DNA of 45,453 nt from an uncultured Lachnospiraceae bacterium (GTDB taxonomy: Bacteria; Bacillota; Clostridia; Lachnospirales; Lachnospiraceae). The DNA is taken from positions 1 through 45,453 of the forward strand of contig CAKRJT010000020.1 of the NCBI GenBank assembly GCA_934351925.1, written 5' to 3'. Both the position numbers and the translations under genes were made by a program. Positions 8,674-18,181 of this stretch are shown here, piece after piece; positions within the stretch are counted from its first letter, which is position 1; each line of letters starts with the position of its first letter. A model generated the notes under the pieces. The model did not search any database. It saw only the letters and a list, made by a program, of their open reading frames with translations, and was not told where the DNA came from.

Positions 8674-8857
8674 GAGAACACAAGGTCAGTCACGGACATG
8701 CCCCGATACGGATAAATAATATATCACACAATATTAAGGTATTTGGCATTGAAAATGAGTTGGCTTCAACATTATTATTAGTGTTATTATCAAGGTTTTA
8801 TAAGGTCCCTCAAGGCTCCGGGCGGCAGTGCGCTGCCGCCGCGGAAACCGGTGTGAA

Positions 8858-8912
8858 AGAAAAATGTGCGGATTACGAATGTTTTTGAGAATTGTGGGAG
8901 CAATTCGATATC
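8858..8912 (-). repeat. Second copy of the dispersed repeat
   Basis: This 55-nt stretch is the reverse complement of 42-110 with one substitution and an internal block of 14 nt absent. It lies between the P-loop gene and the GH18 gene. Confidence 0.85.
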
Positions 8913-8980
8913 ATAGAGGTTAAAATATTTTTTGAATTCAGCATTATAATATTTAATTTATTATGGAAGATAATAGGTGG

Positions 8981-9009
8981 TTCACAAAAAAGATATTCGA
9001 TAGTATAAT
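8981..9009 (+). promoter_or_regulatory. Candidate promoter for the GH18/pel-like cluster
   Basis: TTCACA (8981-8986) and TATAAT (9004-9009) are separated by 17 bp. Transcription would start near 9016, about 97 nt before the GH18 start codon. Confidence 0.55.
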
Positions 9010-9112
9010 GGTTCTTGGCAGTTACATGAAGGTTAGATTATGATTTTTAATTATCAGCTAATATTTCTGAACAGTTACCTTAACTTAATAAATAATTATA
9101 GGGAGCAGATGA

Positions 9113-10981
9113 ATGAGCAAAAAGAACCGTTATTTGATGGACGAAGATTTTGACGATAAGGATAAGATAGATGAGAATGATATAGATGACTATTATGTCG
9201 AGGAGTCACCCGTCAAGAGGGTGAGAAGGAAAAAGAACGGTCACGCCGCGGGGATTATAGCTGCGGTGGTGGTGATATGCGTGCTGGCTGCAGGAGGCAT
9301 CGGACTGGTGATGCTGATTGACAAGTACACGCCTAATAAGACGAGAATTACTTTTGAAGATTATTATAGACAGCATGGGTATGATGTCGCCCGCGAACAG
9401 GACGGAACCGGCGGGACGGAGGCATTCATACTTCTTAACGGTGAGCCGTCAGGTGATATGGCGTACTGCTTCGGTGAGGAGTGGTATTTTAAGAAGGATT
9501 TCATAGATGAACAGCTCAACCACCGCTTCTATCTGGACATAGCGAACGACGAACTCATATATACGACACCTACGAAGATAGTTACCATTCCGTTTGACAG
9601 TCAGGCATACTATGTGGGCGATAAGGTGAAGAAGGAGCACTATGTTGTCGCAAGGCGCATAGGGGAGGATATATATATCGCGGCGGATTTTATCAAGGAG
9701 CGCGCAGACTTCCTATATGAGCTCAGGACAGAGCCGTACAGAATGTTGGTGACTACGGAGTACGGAAACAGCGAATATGTACATATCAGCAATGAGGGAA
9801 CCGTGAGGACGGGCGCGAGCATCAAGGACGAGATACTGGCAATCGGCGACGATGACACACATTGGGCTAAGGCGGGCACACAGGGAGACTGGACGGAGCT
9901 TATAACCGACGACGGTGTGAGAGGCTATATCAGGACGAAGGAGCTCGGTGAGACCTACACGGTGACGACCTCGAATGACTATCAGGCACCGATTTATACC
10001 TCGATTTCGAGGAAGTATAAGATAAATATGGTATGGCATGCCGTGTACGACATGAATGACAACGATAAGATATACGGACTCTTAGACGAGACACAGGGGG
10101 TCAATGTCGTATCACCTACCTGGTACCAGCTCTCGGACAGCAGTGCCGGCTTCAACTCCTTCGCACAGCAGGAATATGTAGACTACATACATGAGACAGG
10201 GCGCGAGATATGGCCGCTGTGGAGTGATTTTACCTCGGTGAGCGAGGAGAACGGCTGGAGTGAGTACGAGCTGTTTGCCGTGACGGAGAACAGAAGGGCG
10301 CTTATCACAGCCATGATGAACGAGGTTAAGACCTACGGCTATGACGGAATTAATATTGATTTTGAGAAGGTCAGCTCGGACAACGGAATCCACTTCATAC
10401 AGTTTCTGAGGGAACTTTCGATTGAGTGCAGGAATGAGGGCGTGGTGCTGTCGGTTGACAATTATGTTCCGATGCCGCACTCGGCGCACTATGACCGCGC
10501 AGAGCAGGGTGCGATAGTGGACTACGTCATTGTTATGGCCTATGACGAGCATTACAATGGAAGTGAGGAGGCCGGAAGTGTTGCATCCCTTGGCTTTGTG
10601 AGGAGCGGAATAGAGAATACAACAGCCGTTGTTCCGGCTAAAAAGACCATAAATGCACTTCCCTTCTACACCAGAATCTGGGAGGAGTATGTAGATGAGA
10701 ACGGGCAGAGGGTTCTCAATTCGAAGGCGTATACCATGAAGGGCGCGTATGCGAGGGTTGAGGAGCTCGGGCTTGTGGTTAACTGGAGCGACACCATGGG
10801 ACAGTATGTGGCTGAGGGAGATGTCGATGGACACCACTACAGTGTATGGCTCGAGGATGCCGACTCGATAGAGGCTAAGATGAAGCTCGTGGCTGAGTAC
10901 GGCATCGGCGGAGTATCGGCATGGAGCCTTGGAGGTGAGTTCCCGGAAGTGTGGGAGGTCATAGCAGAATATAATAAATAG
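9113..10981 (+). CDS. Membrane-anchored GH18 glycosidase with SH3 domain
   Basis: A 622-aa protein starting at ATG 9113 behind AGGGAGC. A charged cytoplasmic tail (1-44) precedes one transmembrane helix (about 45-70), so the rest is extracytoplasmic. A domain of about 150 residues follows, then a bacterial SH3-like domain (about 225-280). The C-terminal part (about 300-622) is a GH18 barrel with DGINIDFE at 411-418, E418 being the expected acid. The YaaH/SleL-like family cuts GlcNAc-containing polymers such as peptidoglycan or chitin-like glycans. It heads the pel-like cluster, so it may trim the exported polysaccharide or open the wall for it; that is inference. Confidence 0.85.
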   Translation: MSKKNRYLMDEDFDDKDKIDENDIDDYYVEESPVKRVRRKKNGHAAGIIAAVVVICVLAAGGIGLVMLIDKYTPNKTRITFEDYYRQHGYDVAREQDGTGGTEAFILLNGEPSGDMAYCFGEEWYFKKDFIDEQLNHRFYLDIANDELIYTTPTKIVTIPFDSQAYYVGDKVKKEHYVVARRIGEDIYIAADFIKERADFLYELRTEPYRMLVTTEYGNSEYVHISNEGTVRTGASIKDEILAIGDDDTHWAKAGTQGDWTELITDDGVRGYIRTKELGETYTVTTSNDYQAPIYTSISRKYKINMVWHAVYDMNDNDKIYGLLDETQGVNVVSPTWYQLSDSSAGFNSFAQQEYVDYIHETGREIWPLWSDFTSVSEENGWSEYELFAVTENRRALITAMMNEVKTYGYDGINIDFEKVSSDNGIHFIQFLRELSIECRNEGVVLSVDNYVPMPHSAHYDRAEQGAIVDYVIVMAYDEHYNGSEEAGSVASLGFVRSGIENTTAVVPAKKTINALPFYTRIWEEYVDENGQRVLNSKAYTMKGAYARVEELGLVVNWSDTMGQYVAEGDVDGHHYSVWLEDADSIEAKMKLVAEYGIGGVSAWSLGGEFPEVWEVIAEYNK

Positions 10982-11018
10982 CATTTAAGAGAATATTGAA
11001 CAGGGCATATTTTACAAA

Positions 11019-11062
11019 CCCGCGCATAGAATAGAAATAAGATTCTGTGTGCGGGGTTTTTT
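11019..11062 (+). terminator. Terminator directly abutting the amidase start codon
   Basis: Arms 11019-11032 and 11042-11055 pair over 14 bp (two G-T), followed by TTTTTT at 11057-11062. The amidase ATG is at 11066. The right arm holds the only SD-like sequence (GCGGGG), so hairpin formation would both terminate transcription and hide the ribosome site. Confidence 0.8.
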
Positions 11063-11065
11063 GTT

Positions 11066-11797
11066 ATGAAAAAAGACGTACTTTCTCTTGTGATGGGACT
11101 CATAATGATTTTTTCGCTGTGGCTGCTTATGAGACATTTTCTGTACGGTAAGGATGTGGTTGCCGATGCCGAGGCTGCCGGGACAGATATAGTGAATACG
11201 CAGGAGGAGAGAACGGCGTGTACCGTCGTGATTGACCCGGGGCATGGCGGCGTTGACCCGGGAATGTTGGGAGTGAACAACACGATTGAAAAGGAAATCA
11301 ATCTTTCCGTTTCATATATATTGAAGGAGGAGCTTGAGGCGCGGGGAATGAAGGTAATTCTTACAAGAGAGACGGACGACGGGCTGTACACGGAGAACGA
11401 CAGGAACAAGAAGATTGCGGACATGAAGAAGAGGTGCGAGATAATCACGCAGAGCAATGCGGATATAGTTGTCAGCATACACCAGAACAGCTTCAGCGAC
11501 AGTGACGTGTCGGGGGCGCAGGTGTTCTATTATAAGCACTCGCAGAAGGGAATGAAGCTTGCACAGTGCATACAGGACAGCATGAAGGAGAAGGTCGACT
11601 CCGCGAATGAGAGAAAGATTAAGCCAAACGACAGCTACTACATGCTTATACATACGCCGTGCCCGACGGTAATTGTGGAATGCGGTTTCATCACGAATTA
11701 TGAGGAGGCAGAGCTTCTTGTGAGCGAGGACTACCAGAGAAAGATTGCGGGTGCGATAGCGGCAGGCGTAAAAAACTATATCGAAGAAAATAAATAG
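11066..11797 (+). CDS. N-acetylmuramoyl-L-alanine amidase (CwlD-like)
   Basis: A 243-aa Amidase_3 enzyme that cleaves the bond between MurNAc and L-Ala of peptidoglycan. An N-terminal membrane/signal segment (about 8-26) sends it outside. Zinc ligands are visible as H60 (IDPGHGGVDPG), E75 and H139 (VSIHQNSF); catalytic E205 is in VECGFITN. The length and sequence resemble spore-cortex CwlD. It lies between GH18 and the pelD-like gene, and its start codon touches a terminator hairpin. It may serve sporulation or open the wall for polymer export; the sequence cannot decide. Confidence 0.88.
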   Translation: MKKDVLSLVMGLIMIFSLWLLMRHFLYGKDVVADAEAAGTDIVNTQEERTACTVVIDPGHGGVDPGMLGVNNTIEKEINLSVSYILKEELEARGMKVILTRETDDGLYTENDRNKKIADMKKRCEIITQSNADIVVSIHQNSFSDSDVSGAQVFYYKHSQKGMKLAQCIQDSMKEKVDSANERKIKPNDSYYMLIHTPCPTVIVECGFITNYEEAELLVSEDYQRKIAGAIAAGVKNYIEENK

Positions 11798-11895
11798 TTT
11801 TTTTGGGTATAAATGTATTTAATGGAAAATGGGTAAAAGAATATGATAAAAGTATTCCGTTCTGTATATGGGGCGGACTGCGGAAAGGAATAAAA

Positions 11896-14025
11896 GTGGA
11901 TATTTTATTTGCCGGAAATACCGCGGCGGTATCGGAGGGTTTTTACAATGCCATAGACAGAGAGTACCGCTGTGTAGTGCTTAACAATGCTTTAGCGAAG
12001 GATAAATTGAAGAAGAAAAATATTATATTCTTTAAGAGCAGCGGGGACGAGGACACGGAGCATATTTTCAGGTCGTTTGATTTTGAGACTGTTGTTTTCT
12101 TCTCGCAGGCGCTTGACGGTGAGAAAAAGATATTCGATGAACTTGAGAAGCTCGAATACATACTGTATCTGTGCAGGAAGAGAAGTATCGGCAATTTTAT
12201 CTATATAACGGGGAACAGGCTTCCTGATGACGCGGAGGACGGTGAGGCGAGCAGGGCGGTGCTTTTGAATGCTTGCGAACAGCTCTGCCATAGGAGCGCC
12301 GGCAGCGAAAAGATAAACGTGCAGCTTCTAAGGATGCCATATCTGTACCATACGGTCATAAAGACAAGCCATGTGGGGAGGTGGCTGGAAATGGTGCTCG
12401 ACGGGAAAGCACTCGTGCTCCCGGGTTACGAGGACACGGAGACGGACTTTGTCAGGGAGGACGACCTCGCGTTACTTCTAAACCGAATGTTCGACGATCC
12501 GTGGGAGGAGCCATATCTTGACACCAACGTGAGCGGCAGGAATAAGCTCACCTTCGGGGAGCTGGCAGCGGTCTTTTCCGAGCTTGCGAAGTATCAGGAC
12601 ACGTCGGCGCAGGTCGCATACAGCGGTAAGGACGAGTGCACGCCGACCTGCCAGAAGGATGACTGGGCGCGGCGCGAGTACGGCTGGATACCGAGGGCTG
12701 ACATAAAGGAGGATTTAAGGGACGCGGCACAGAACTATATAAGGCTTAAACGAAAAAGGAAGAACAGGGCGCTTGAACGCTTCATGTCCAACAGGCTTTT
12801 GAGAGTGACGGTTGAACAGCTTGTGCTCTTTATGGCTGCTGAGGCGCTCAACTATGTGACAAGAAACAATATCATGTTCAATTTCCTGGATTTCAGGCTC
12901 GTGTACATCGCCATAATCGCCTGCATGAACGGTCTCGGTCCCGGCGCGGCAGCAGCGGTGTTTGCGGGTGCGGGCTGCATTATATCGAACATATCCGCGG
13001 TGTCGTGGCAGGTGCTGTTCTTCAATGTGCAGAACTGGCTGCCCTTTGCCTGCTATCTGCTGCTCGGGTGCGTGCTCGGGTACAACACGGACAAGGCGCA
13101 GGATGAGATAAAAAGCAGGGTTGACGAGTATAAGCTTCTCGAGGAAAAATATGCCTTCCTGCATGAACTCTACACCGAGGTGGCACAGGGGAAGGAGCGG
13201 TTTAACAACCAGATTATCGGCTACAAGGACAGCTTCGGAAAGATGTACTCGGTTGTAAAAAAGCTCAACACGACGCTCCCCGAGATGGTATTTTATGAGG
13301 CGGTCGATATATGCGAGGAGGTGCTCGGAAACTCACATGTGGCAATCTACAGTATCCGGCCCGGCAGTCCGTTTGCGCGGCTCTATGTCTGTTCGAAGCG
13401 CTGCATCGACAGCGCAGGCAGGTCGCTTAAAATCACCGATTACCCTAAGCTGCTGTCGAGCCTTAAAAATAATGAGACCTTTGTCAACAGAGAGGCGATT
13501 GAAGGCTATCCCGCATACGCAACTCCGATTAACAGGGCTGGTGTGCTCGTGGGAATGATACTGATTATGGACGCTGATTATTCGCAGATGAACATTGAGT
13601 TTTCAAACAAACTCAGAATCATGTCTGATATGATACAGGATTCACTGGTGCGCGCCCTGGAGTTTTACGAGATGAACGGCAGCAGGGTGGAGAACACGAG
13701 AATACTTGATGCGGATAAGTTCGAGGAGGTATTGAACGTCAAGCGGCAGATGAGGAAGAAGCAGTATCTTGACTATGTACTGTTAAAGATTGAGAGTAAC
13801 GGCAGCAGGGAAATTGCCGCGACGGCTGAGACGCCGCAGGGCATGCTGGCGGAGCTGGGAAAACGGCTTGGCGCGCTAGTGCGCGAGAACGATGTTATGG
13901 GGCTTGGGGAGGACGGCAGTCTGTACCTTCTGTTATCGCAGACGGGCAGAAATGACATAAAGACGGTTGCCGGGAGACTTCGTAAAAACGGCATAGTTTT
14001 TGAGGAGGTCAGCGAGTCCGAATAA
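11896..14025 (+). CDS. pelD: PelD-like c-di-GMP receptor fused to epimerase-like domain
   Basis: I prefer GTG 11896 (709 aa), preceded by GGAAAGGA, over TTG 11803 with no SD. Residues 1-275 resemble an NDP-sugar epimerase (MDILFAGN start, TDFVREDDLALLL, YGWIP) but lack the glycine motif and YxxxK, so they are probably inactive. Three to four helices (about 310-405) and a coiled coil follow, then a GAF-like domain (about 480-595) and a degenerate GGDEF domain (about 610-709). There the I-site RxxD is kept (R663-D666), while the GGDEF position reads EDGSL (672-676). This is the PelD arrangement: a non-catalytic c-di-GMP sensor that activates polymer synthesis. The fused epimerase-like part is unlike Pseudomonas PelD. 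Confidence 0.8.
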   Translation: MDILFAGNTAAVSEGFYNAIDREYRCVVLNNALAKDKLKKKNIIFFKSSGDEDTEHIFRSFDFETVVFFSQALDGEKKIFDELEKLEYILYLCRKRSIGNFIYITGNRLPDDAEDGEASRAVLLNACEQLCHRSAGSEKINVQLLRMPYLYHTVIKTSHVGRWLEMVLDGKALVLPGYEDTETDFVREDDLALLLNRMFDDPWEEPYLDTNVSGRNKLTFGELAAVFSELAKYQDTSAQVAYSGKDECTPTCQKDDWARREYGWIPRADIKEDLRDAAQNYIRLKRKRKNRALERFMSNRLLRVTVEQLVLFMAAEALNYVTRNNIMFNFLDFRLVYIAIIACMNGLGPGAAAAVFAGAGCIISNISAVSWQVLFFNVQNWLPFACYLLLGCVLGYNTDKAQDEIKSRVDEYKLLEEKYAFLHELYTEVAQGKERFNNQIIGYKDSFGKMYSVVKKLNTTLPEMVFYEAVDICEEVLGNSHVAIYSIRPGSPFARLYVCSKRCIDSAGRSLKITDYPKLLSSLKNNETFVNREAIEGYPAYATPINRAGVLVGMILIMDADYSQMNIEFSNKLRIMSDMIQDSLVRALEFYEMNGSRVENTRILDADKFEEVLNVKRQMRKKQYLDYVLLKIESNGSREIAATAETPQGMLAELGKRLGALVRENDVMGLGEDGSLYLLLSQTGRNDIKTVAGRLRKNGIVFEEVSESE

Positions 14026-14049
14026 ATATGGTGATGGAGATGAGTGGAC

Positions 14050-14937
14050 ATGACAGTTATGGTTTTGCTGATATTACATGCAGCGTTTTGTGTGTGCATA
14101 TTTGTTCTGATGCGGATGGGTAAGATACGGACGCGGCATATGATTTTTCCTGCGGTTGTACTGTTGCCCGTGTGCGGTTTTTTACTGCTGCTTACAGATG
14201 AGCGGCAGACGGGTAGACAAAGAAAACTGAAAAATATAGAGGATTACGAGACTGTTGAGGGCGACAATGTATGGCAGCGCGAGGTGAGGGCAGCCGGAGA
14301 CGACGCGCTCACGGTGCCTCTCGAGGAGGCGATGACGGTAAATGACCCGGCGGTCAGCCGAAAGCTTATGATGAAGCTTCTGCACACCAGCCCGGAGCAG
14401 TATGTTGAGCTGTTAAAGAAGGTTACGCTGTCGGATGATGTCGAGCTGACGCACTATGCGACGACCTCGATGATGGAGATACAGAGCAGATACGAGGACA
14501 GAATAGGGAGACTGCTCGGGGAGGTGAAGGAAAATCCGGATGACACGGACGCTCTTGTAAGATGCAGAAATCAGTTGAGAGCCTACATTGATAGTGGGCT
14601 CATATCAGATACCATACTTATGCAGTACAGGCAAAGGCTCGAGGAGGTGCTGGATGCACTCTGCAGGTTACAGCCGGGCGCGGTCAGATATGAGTTCGAG
14701 TATATAGAGAACAGCATCAGGCTCGGAAGGACTAATAAGATTGAAAAAAAGCTTGCCGTTTTGAGGGAGAAGCGCCCGCAGGACGCGAGGGTGTACCGAC
14801 TCTATGTCGAGTATTATTACTGTACGCATAACGGCGATGGTATTGCATGGGCGCTAAGAAAGCTTAAGGAACGGGAAATATACCTGGACAATGCAGGAAA
14901 ACAGTGGCTGGCGGCATGGGAGACTGAAAGGGTATGA
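14050..14937 (+). CDS. pelE: PelE-like membrane/TPR protein
   Basis: About 295 aa from ATG 14050; GTG 14044 is an alternative, and GGAG at 14036-14039 can serve either. Two transmembrane helices (about 1-20 and 27-47) precede a soluble helical region with TPR-like repeats (about 95-290). Two helices plus TPR is the PelE layout, and the gene sits directly between pelD-like and the deacetylase gene, whose ATG overlaps this stop by 4 nt. PelE is thought to scaffold the PelD-PelF-PelG complex. The assignment relies on architecture and order, since sequence similarity is weak. Confidence 0.7.
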   Translation: MTVMVLLILHAAFCVCIFVLMRMGKIRTRHMIFPAVVLLPVCGFLLLLTDERQTGRQRKLKNIEDYETVEGDNVWQREVRAAGDDALTVPLEEAMTVNDPAVSRKLMMKLLHTSPEQYVELLKKVTLSDDVELTHYATTSMMEIQSRYEDRIGRLLGEVKENPDDTDALVRCRNQLRAYIDSGLISDTILMQYRQRLEEVLDALCRLQPGAVRYEFEYIENSIRLGRTNKIEKKLAVLREKRPQDARVYRLYVEYYYCTHNGDGIAWALRKLKEREIYLDNAGKQWLAAWETERV

Positions 14938-16766
14938 GGAACAGAATAGTTGGAAAGGTGATGCTTCCCGTTGCCGCGCTGTTTATTCTAAGTATTTTAG
15001 TATTCAGGGAGAGGGCAGGTATCGGGATTGATGAGACGGACGCGGCGGTAAGAGGCTGGGAGACTGTTTATACGAAGGAGCTGGAGCAGAGGCCGGAGTG
15101 TATTATTCTCACCTCGGACGAGGACATATGTGATGTGTACCTTGATATGATTGAGCTGGTGTGTACGGGCATGAAGGTGGGCTATGACATATACAAGGTC
15201 GAGGAGGGGTTTGATGAGAGTGTTCTTGACGATTATGACACAGCGATAGTGATATTTCAGGACTGGACGGTGTTTGATGATAAGCTCATGCGGGTGTTTT
15301 CATGGGTAAAAAATGGCGGACGGCTCCTTGCTGCCGTCACACCTGAGGTGGATGCTCATTTTAATGCGGTCTCTGCGAAGTTCGGCATAGAGCTGACGGA
15401 TGGCTACCCGGAAATTTACGGGATTATATTCAGAAATGGCTGCATGATAGGCGCCGATGAGGACGACATATTCTGGTATGACAGGCAGCAGGAGGAGGGA
15501 ATTGTATCATCCCTGCAGGTTCAGCTAAAGAGCGGCTGCGAGGTGTATGTGACCTCCGAGGACGGGGCTGTACCGATTTTATGGACGAACAATTACGGGG
15601 CGGGGCGGGTTGCCATGATAAATCAGGCAGTCACCGAGAAGTACCAGAGAGGGCTCATATGCCTTGCCTACAGCGCGCTCTACGATGCCTTTGTCTATCC
15701 GGTCATAAATGCATCGGCATTTTATCTCGATGATTTTCCTTCTCCGATTCCGAACGGGAATGCGGAGTATATAAAGAGGGACTACGGTGTGGATGTGGCA
15801 TCCTTTTATACCAACATATGGTGGACAAAGATGTTAGAGTGGGAGCAGAAATACGGTATAGTTCACACCGGGCTTATCATAGAGAACTACTCGGACGAGG
15901 TTGAGGCACCCTATGAGAAAAATAAAGCGACCTCGCGTTTCTTAAAATTCGGCAACATGCTTCTAAACAACGGCGGTGAGCTGGGCTTTCACGGTTACAA
16001 CCATATGCCGCTGTGCTTAGAGGGTGTGGATGAGAACAAAAAATACGGTGAATACAGGTTGTGGAAATCGGAACAGGACATGGTGGCGGCGATACAGGAG
16101 CTCAGGGCGTTTTCAGAGGAGCTTTTTCCCGATAACGAGTTCTGCGTGTATGTTCCGCCGTCAAACATTCTCTCCGAGGAGGGAAGGAGAATTCTTCTTG
16201 AGACTGACCCGCAGATAAAGGTCATCGCGTCCACCTTTTTGAGGGATGCACAGGGAATTGCCTATGAGCAGGAGTTTGTGGTCGAGGCAGACGGCGTCAT
16301 AAGCACGCCGAGGATAACTTCGGGCTGCATCATAGACGACTACCAGATGCTTGTCGCACTGTCAGAGCTCAACTTTCAGTTCGTGCAGTCGCATTTTACG
16401 CACCCTGACGATACCATGGATGTGGACAGGGGAGCGGAGCTTGGCTGGAAATATATGAGCGGCTGTTTCGAGCAGTATCTTGACTGGGTGTACCGGTCGG
16501 CTCCCGGCATACGCAATGTGACGGGAAGCGGCATGGGAAGGGCGGTTGAGCGGTATGACAGGCTTACACTTGCAAGGGAGTACACCGACGAGGGAATAAG
16601 GCTTAAGCTTGGAAGCTTCTCGGGCGAGGCGAGCTTTCTGCTGAGGATAAATAACGGAACGATTGAGAGGACGAGCGGCTGCAGCTTTGAGCATATTTCG
16701 GGAAGTATGTATCTTTTAACCGCAGTCAGTGACGAGGTAATGGTATATATTGGAGGTGCAAGGTGA
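14934..16766 (+). CDS. DUF2194 polysaccharide deacetylase-like protein (PelA-like)
   Basis: A 610-aa protein with an N-terminal signal anchor (about 7-23) and an extracytoplasmic body. Residues about 45-250 resemble a Rossmann/amidotransferase-like fold with no obvious catalytic triad. The C-terminal half has deacetylase features: YLDDFP with D266/D267, then H353 and H357 in FHGYNHMP, matching the D...HxxxH metal site of PelA/NodB-type enzymes. DUF2194 is my recalled family name. By position it replaces PelA, removing acetyl groups from the polymer, but the PelA glycoside hydrolase domain is absent. ATGA overlap upstream and 4-nt overlap with pelF downstream show tight coupling. Confidence 0.8.
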   Translation: MRNRIVGKVMLPVAALFILSILVFRERAGIGIDETDAAVRGWETVYTKELEQRPECIILTSDEDICDVYLDMIELVCTGMKVGYDIYKVEEGFDESVLDDYDTAIVIFQDWTVFDDKLMRVFSWVKNGGRLLAAVTPEVDAHFNAVSAKFGIELTDGYPEIYGIIFRNGCMIGADEDDIFWYDRQQEEGIVSSLQVQLKSGCEVYVTSEDGAVPILWTNNYGAGRVAMINQAVTEKYQRGLICLAYSALYDAFVYPVINASAFYLDDFPSPIPNGNAEYIKRDYGVDVASFYTNIWWTKMLEWEQKYGIVHTGLIIENYSDEVEAPYEKNKATSRFLKFGNMLLNNGGELGFHGYNHMPLCLEGVDENKKYGEYRLWKSEQDMVAAIQELRAFSEELFPDNEFCVYVPPSNILSEEGRRILLETDPQIKVIASTFLRDAQGIAYEQEFVVEADGVISTPRITSGCIIDDYQMLVALSELNFQFVQSHFTHPDDTMDVDRGAELGWKYMSGCFEQYLDWVYRSAPGIRNVTGSGMGRAVERYDRLTLAREYTDEGIRLKLGSFSGEASFLLRINNGTIERTSGCSFEHISGSMYLLTAVSDEVMVYIGGAR

Positions 16767-18181
16767 GAGTCTGTATGATATTGGAGGGCAGCTACCCCTA
16801 TGTGCATGGCGGAGTGTCGAGCTGGATGCATCAGTATATCCAGGCGATGCCGGACACAGAGTTCGTGCTGTGGTGCATAGGGGCGGAGGCAAAGAACAGG
16901 GGGCGGTATAAATACGAGCTGCCGTCAAATGTGGTTGAGGTGCACGAGGTATTTCTTGACGATGCGTTAAGGCTGAAGCTCAAGGACAGCAGAAAAAAGC
17001 TGAAATTCACGGACGAGGAGCGCTCGGAGTTAAAGAAGCTGTTCGAGGGGGAGAGGCTTGACTGGGACGTGTTGTTCAACCTGTTCCAGGAGAAGCGGGT
17101 AAATCCCGTAAATATGATGATGAGCCCCGTGTTTCTGGACATCATCATGCAGCTTTGCAGTGAGAGGTTTGCCTATCTGTCTTTTACGGATTTTTTTTAC
17201 AATGTCAGGTCAATGGTGCTGCCTGAGCTGTATCTTATCACGCAGGAGGTTCCGAAGGCGGACATATATCATGCCACGGCGACGGGCTACAGTGGTATTT
17301 TGGCAAGCCTTGGAAAGTGGAAGTACAATAAGCCGTTCATACTGACAGAGCATGGCATATATACGAGGGAGCGCGAGGAAGAGCTTCTGCGCGCGGACTG
17401 GGTTCTGCCGTATTTCCGGGGGCAGTGGATAAATCTGTTCCACCTCTTCTCCGACTGCGCGTACACTCACGCGGATGTGGTGACAGCGCTCTTTAGCAGG
17501 GCGAACGAGGCACAGCGCGAGTTAGGCTGCGCTGAGGGAAAGCTCTGCGTGACACCTAACGGTGTACACCCTGAGAGGTTAGCTGCTGCGGGTGAGAAAA
17601 AGCCGGACGGATATGTGGATATAGGTGCAATAGTCCGCATAGCCAAGATAAAGGACATAAAGACAATGATATATGCCTTTGCCGAGGTGAACAGGAGCAT
17701 GCCGAACACAAGACTTCACATAATGGGGGATGTCGATGACGAGGAGTATTTTGCGGCGTGCAAAACGCTTATAAGCCAGCTCGGTGTGGAGAAAATTATA
17801 TTCACGGGAATTGTCGATGTGGCTGAATATATTAAAAAGATTGATTTTGTCATACTCACAAGCATCTCCGAGGGACAGCCGCTCTCGGTGCTTGAGGCGT
17901 TTGCTGCGGGAAGGGCATGTGTGACGACGGATGTTGGCTGCTGCCGTGAGCTCATCGAGGGCGATGACGGTATAGAAAATGCGGGCATATGTGTACCGCC
18001 GATGAATAAGGAGCAGCTTGCACAGGCGATGCTCGAGCTGTGCAGAGAACCCGCATTGCGAAGAAAAATGGGGCAGGCGGGACGCGAGCGGGTCAACAGG
18101 TTCTACACCCATGAGATATCCATGGAAAATTACAGAAGGCTGTATCAGGAGGTGAGCCGGAGTGGCAGGAATAGGGTTTGA
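16763..18181 (+). CDS. pelF: PelF family glycosyltransferase
   Basis: A 472-aa GT4 family enzyme without a signal peptide, acting in the cytoplasm. The N-terminus (MRVCMILEGSYPYVHGGVSSW) and the following DUF3492 region are characteristic of PelF. The C-terminal Rossmann half has the donor-binding pattern SEGQPLSVLEAFAAGR with the E-x7-E glutamates, preceded by GAIVRIAKIKD. PelF uses UDP-sugar (UDP-GalNAc/GlcNAc in Pseudomonas) to polymerise the chain. Overlaps of 4 nt upstream and 20 nt with pelG downstream indicate one transcript and coupled translation. Confidence 0.92.
   Translation: MRVCMILEGSYPYVHGGVSSWMHQYIQAMPDTEFVLWCIGAEAKNRGRYKYELPSNVVEVHEVFLDDALRLKLKDSRKKLKFTDEERSELKKLFEGERLDWDVLFNLFQEKRVNPVNMMMSPVFLDIIMQLCSERFAYLSFTDFFYNVRSMVLPELYLITQEVPKADIYHATATGYSGILASLGKWKYNKPFILTEHGIYTREREEELLRADWVLPYFRGQWINLFHLFSDCAYTHADVVTALFSRANEAQRELGCAEGKLCVTPNGVHPERLAAAGEKKPDGYVDIGAIVRIAKIKDIKTMIYAFAEVNRSMPNTRLHIMGDVDDEEYFAACKTLISQLGVEKIIFTGIVDVAEYIKKIDFVILTSISEGQPLSVLEAFAAGRACVTTDVGCCRELIEGDDGIENAGICVPPMNKEQLAQAMLELCREPALRRKMGQAGRERVNRFYTHEISMENYRRLYQEVSRSGRNRV

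Larger units (their letters stand above)
8674..9112. other. Gene-free interval with hairpin, repeat and promoter
   Basis: This 439-nt stretch has no convincing ORF. It holds a GC-rich hairpin (8821-8840; 8-bp arms, TGCG loop, no T-tail), the inverted copy of the window-start repeat (8858-8912), and a good promoter (8981-9009). The leader from the promoter to the next start is about 100 nt, and I see no known riboswitch in it. Confidence 0.6.

Noticed and set aside
10112..10984. 290-aa antisense ORF opposite the GH18 gene
   Set aside because: It lacks family motifs and mirrors a well-supported coding gene; high-GC third positions open such shadow frames.
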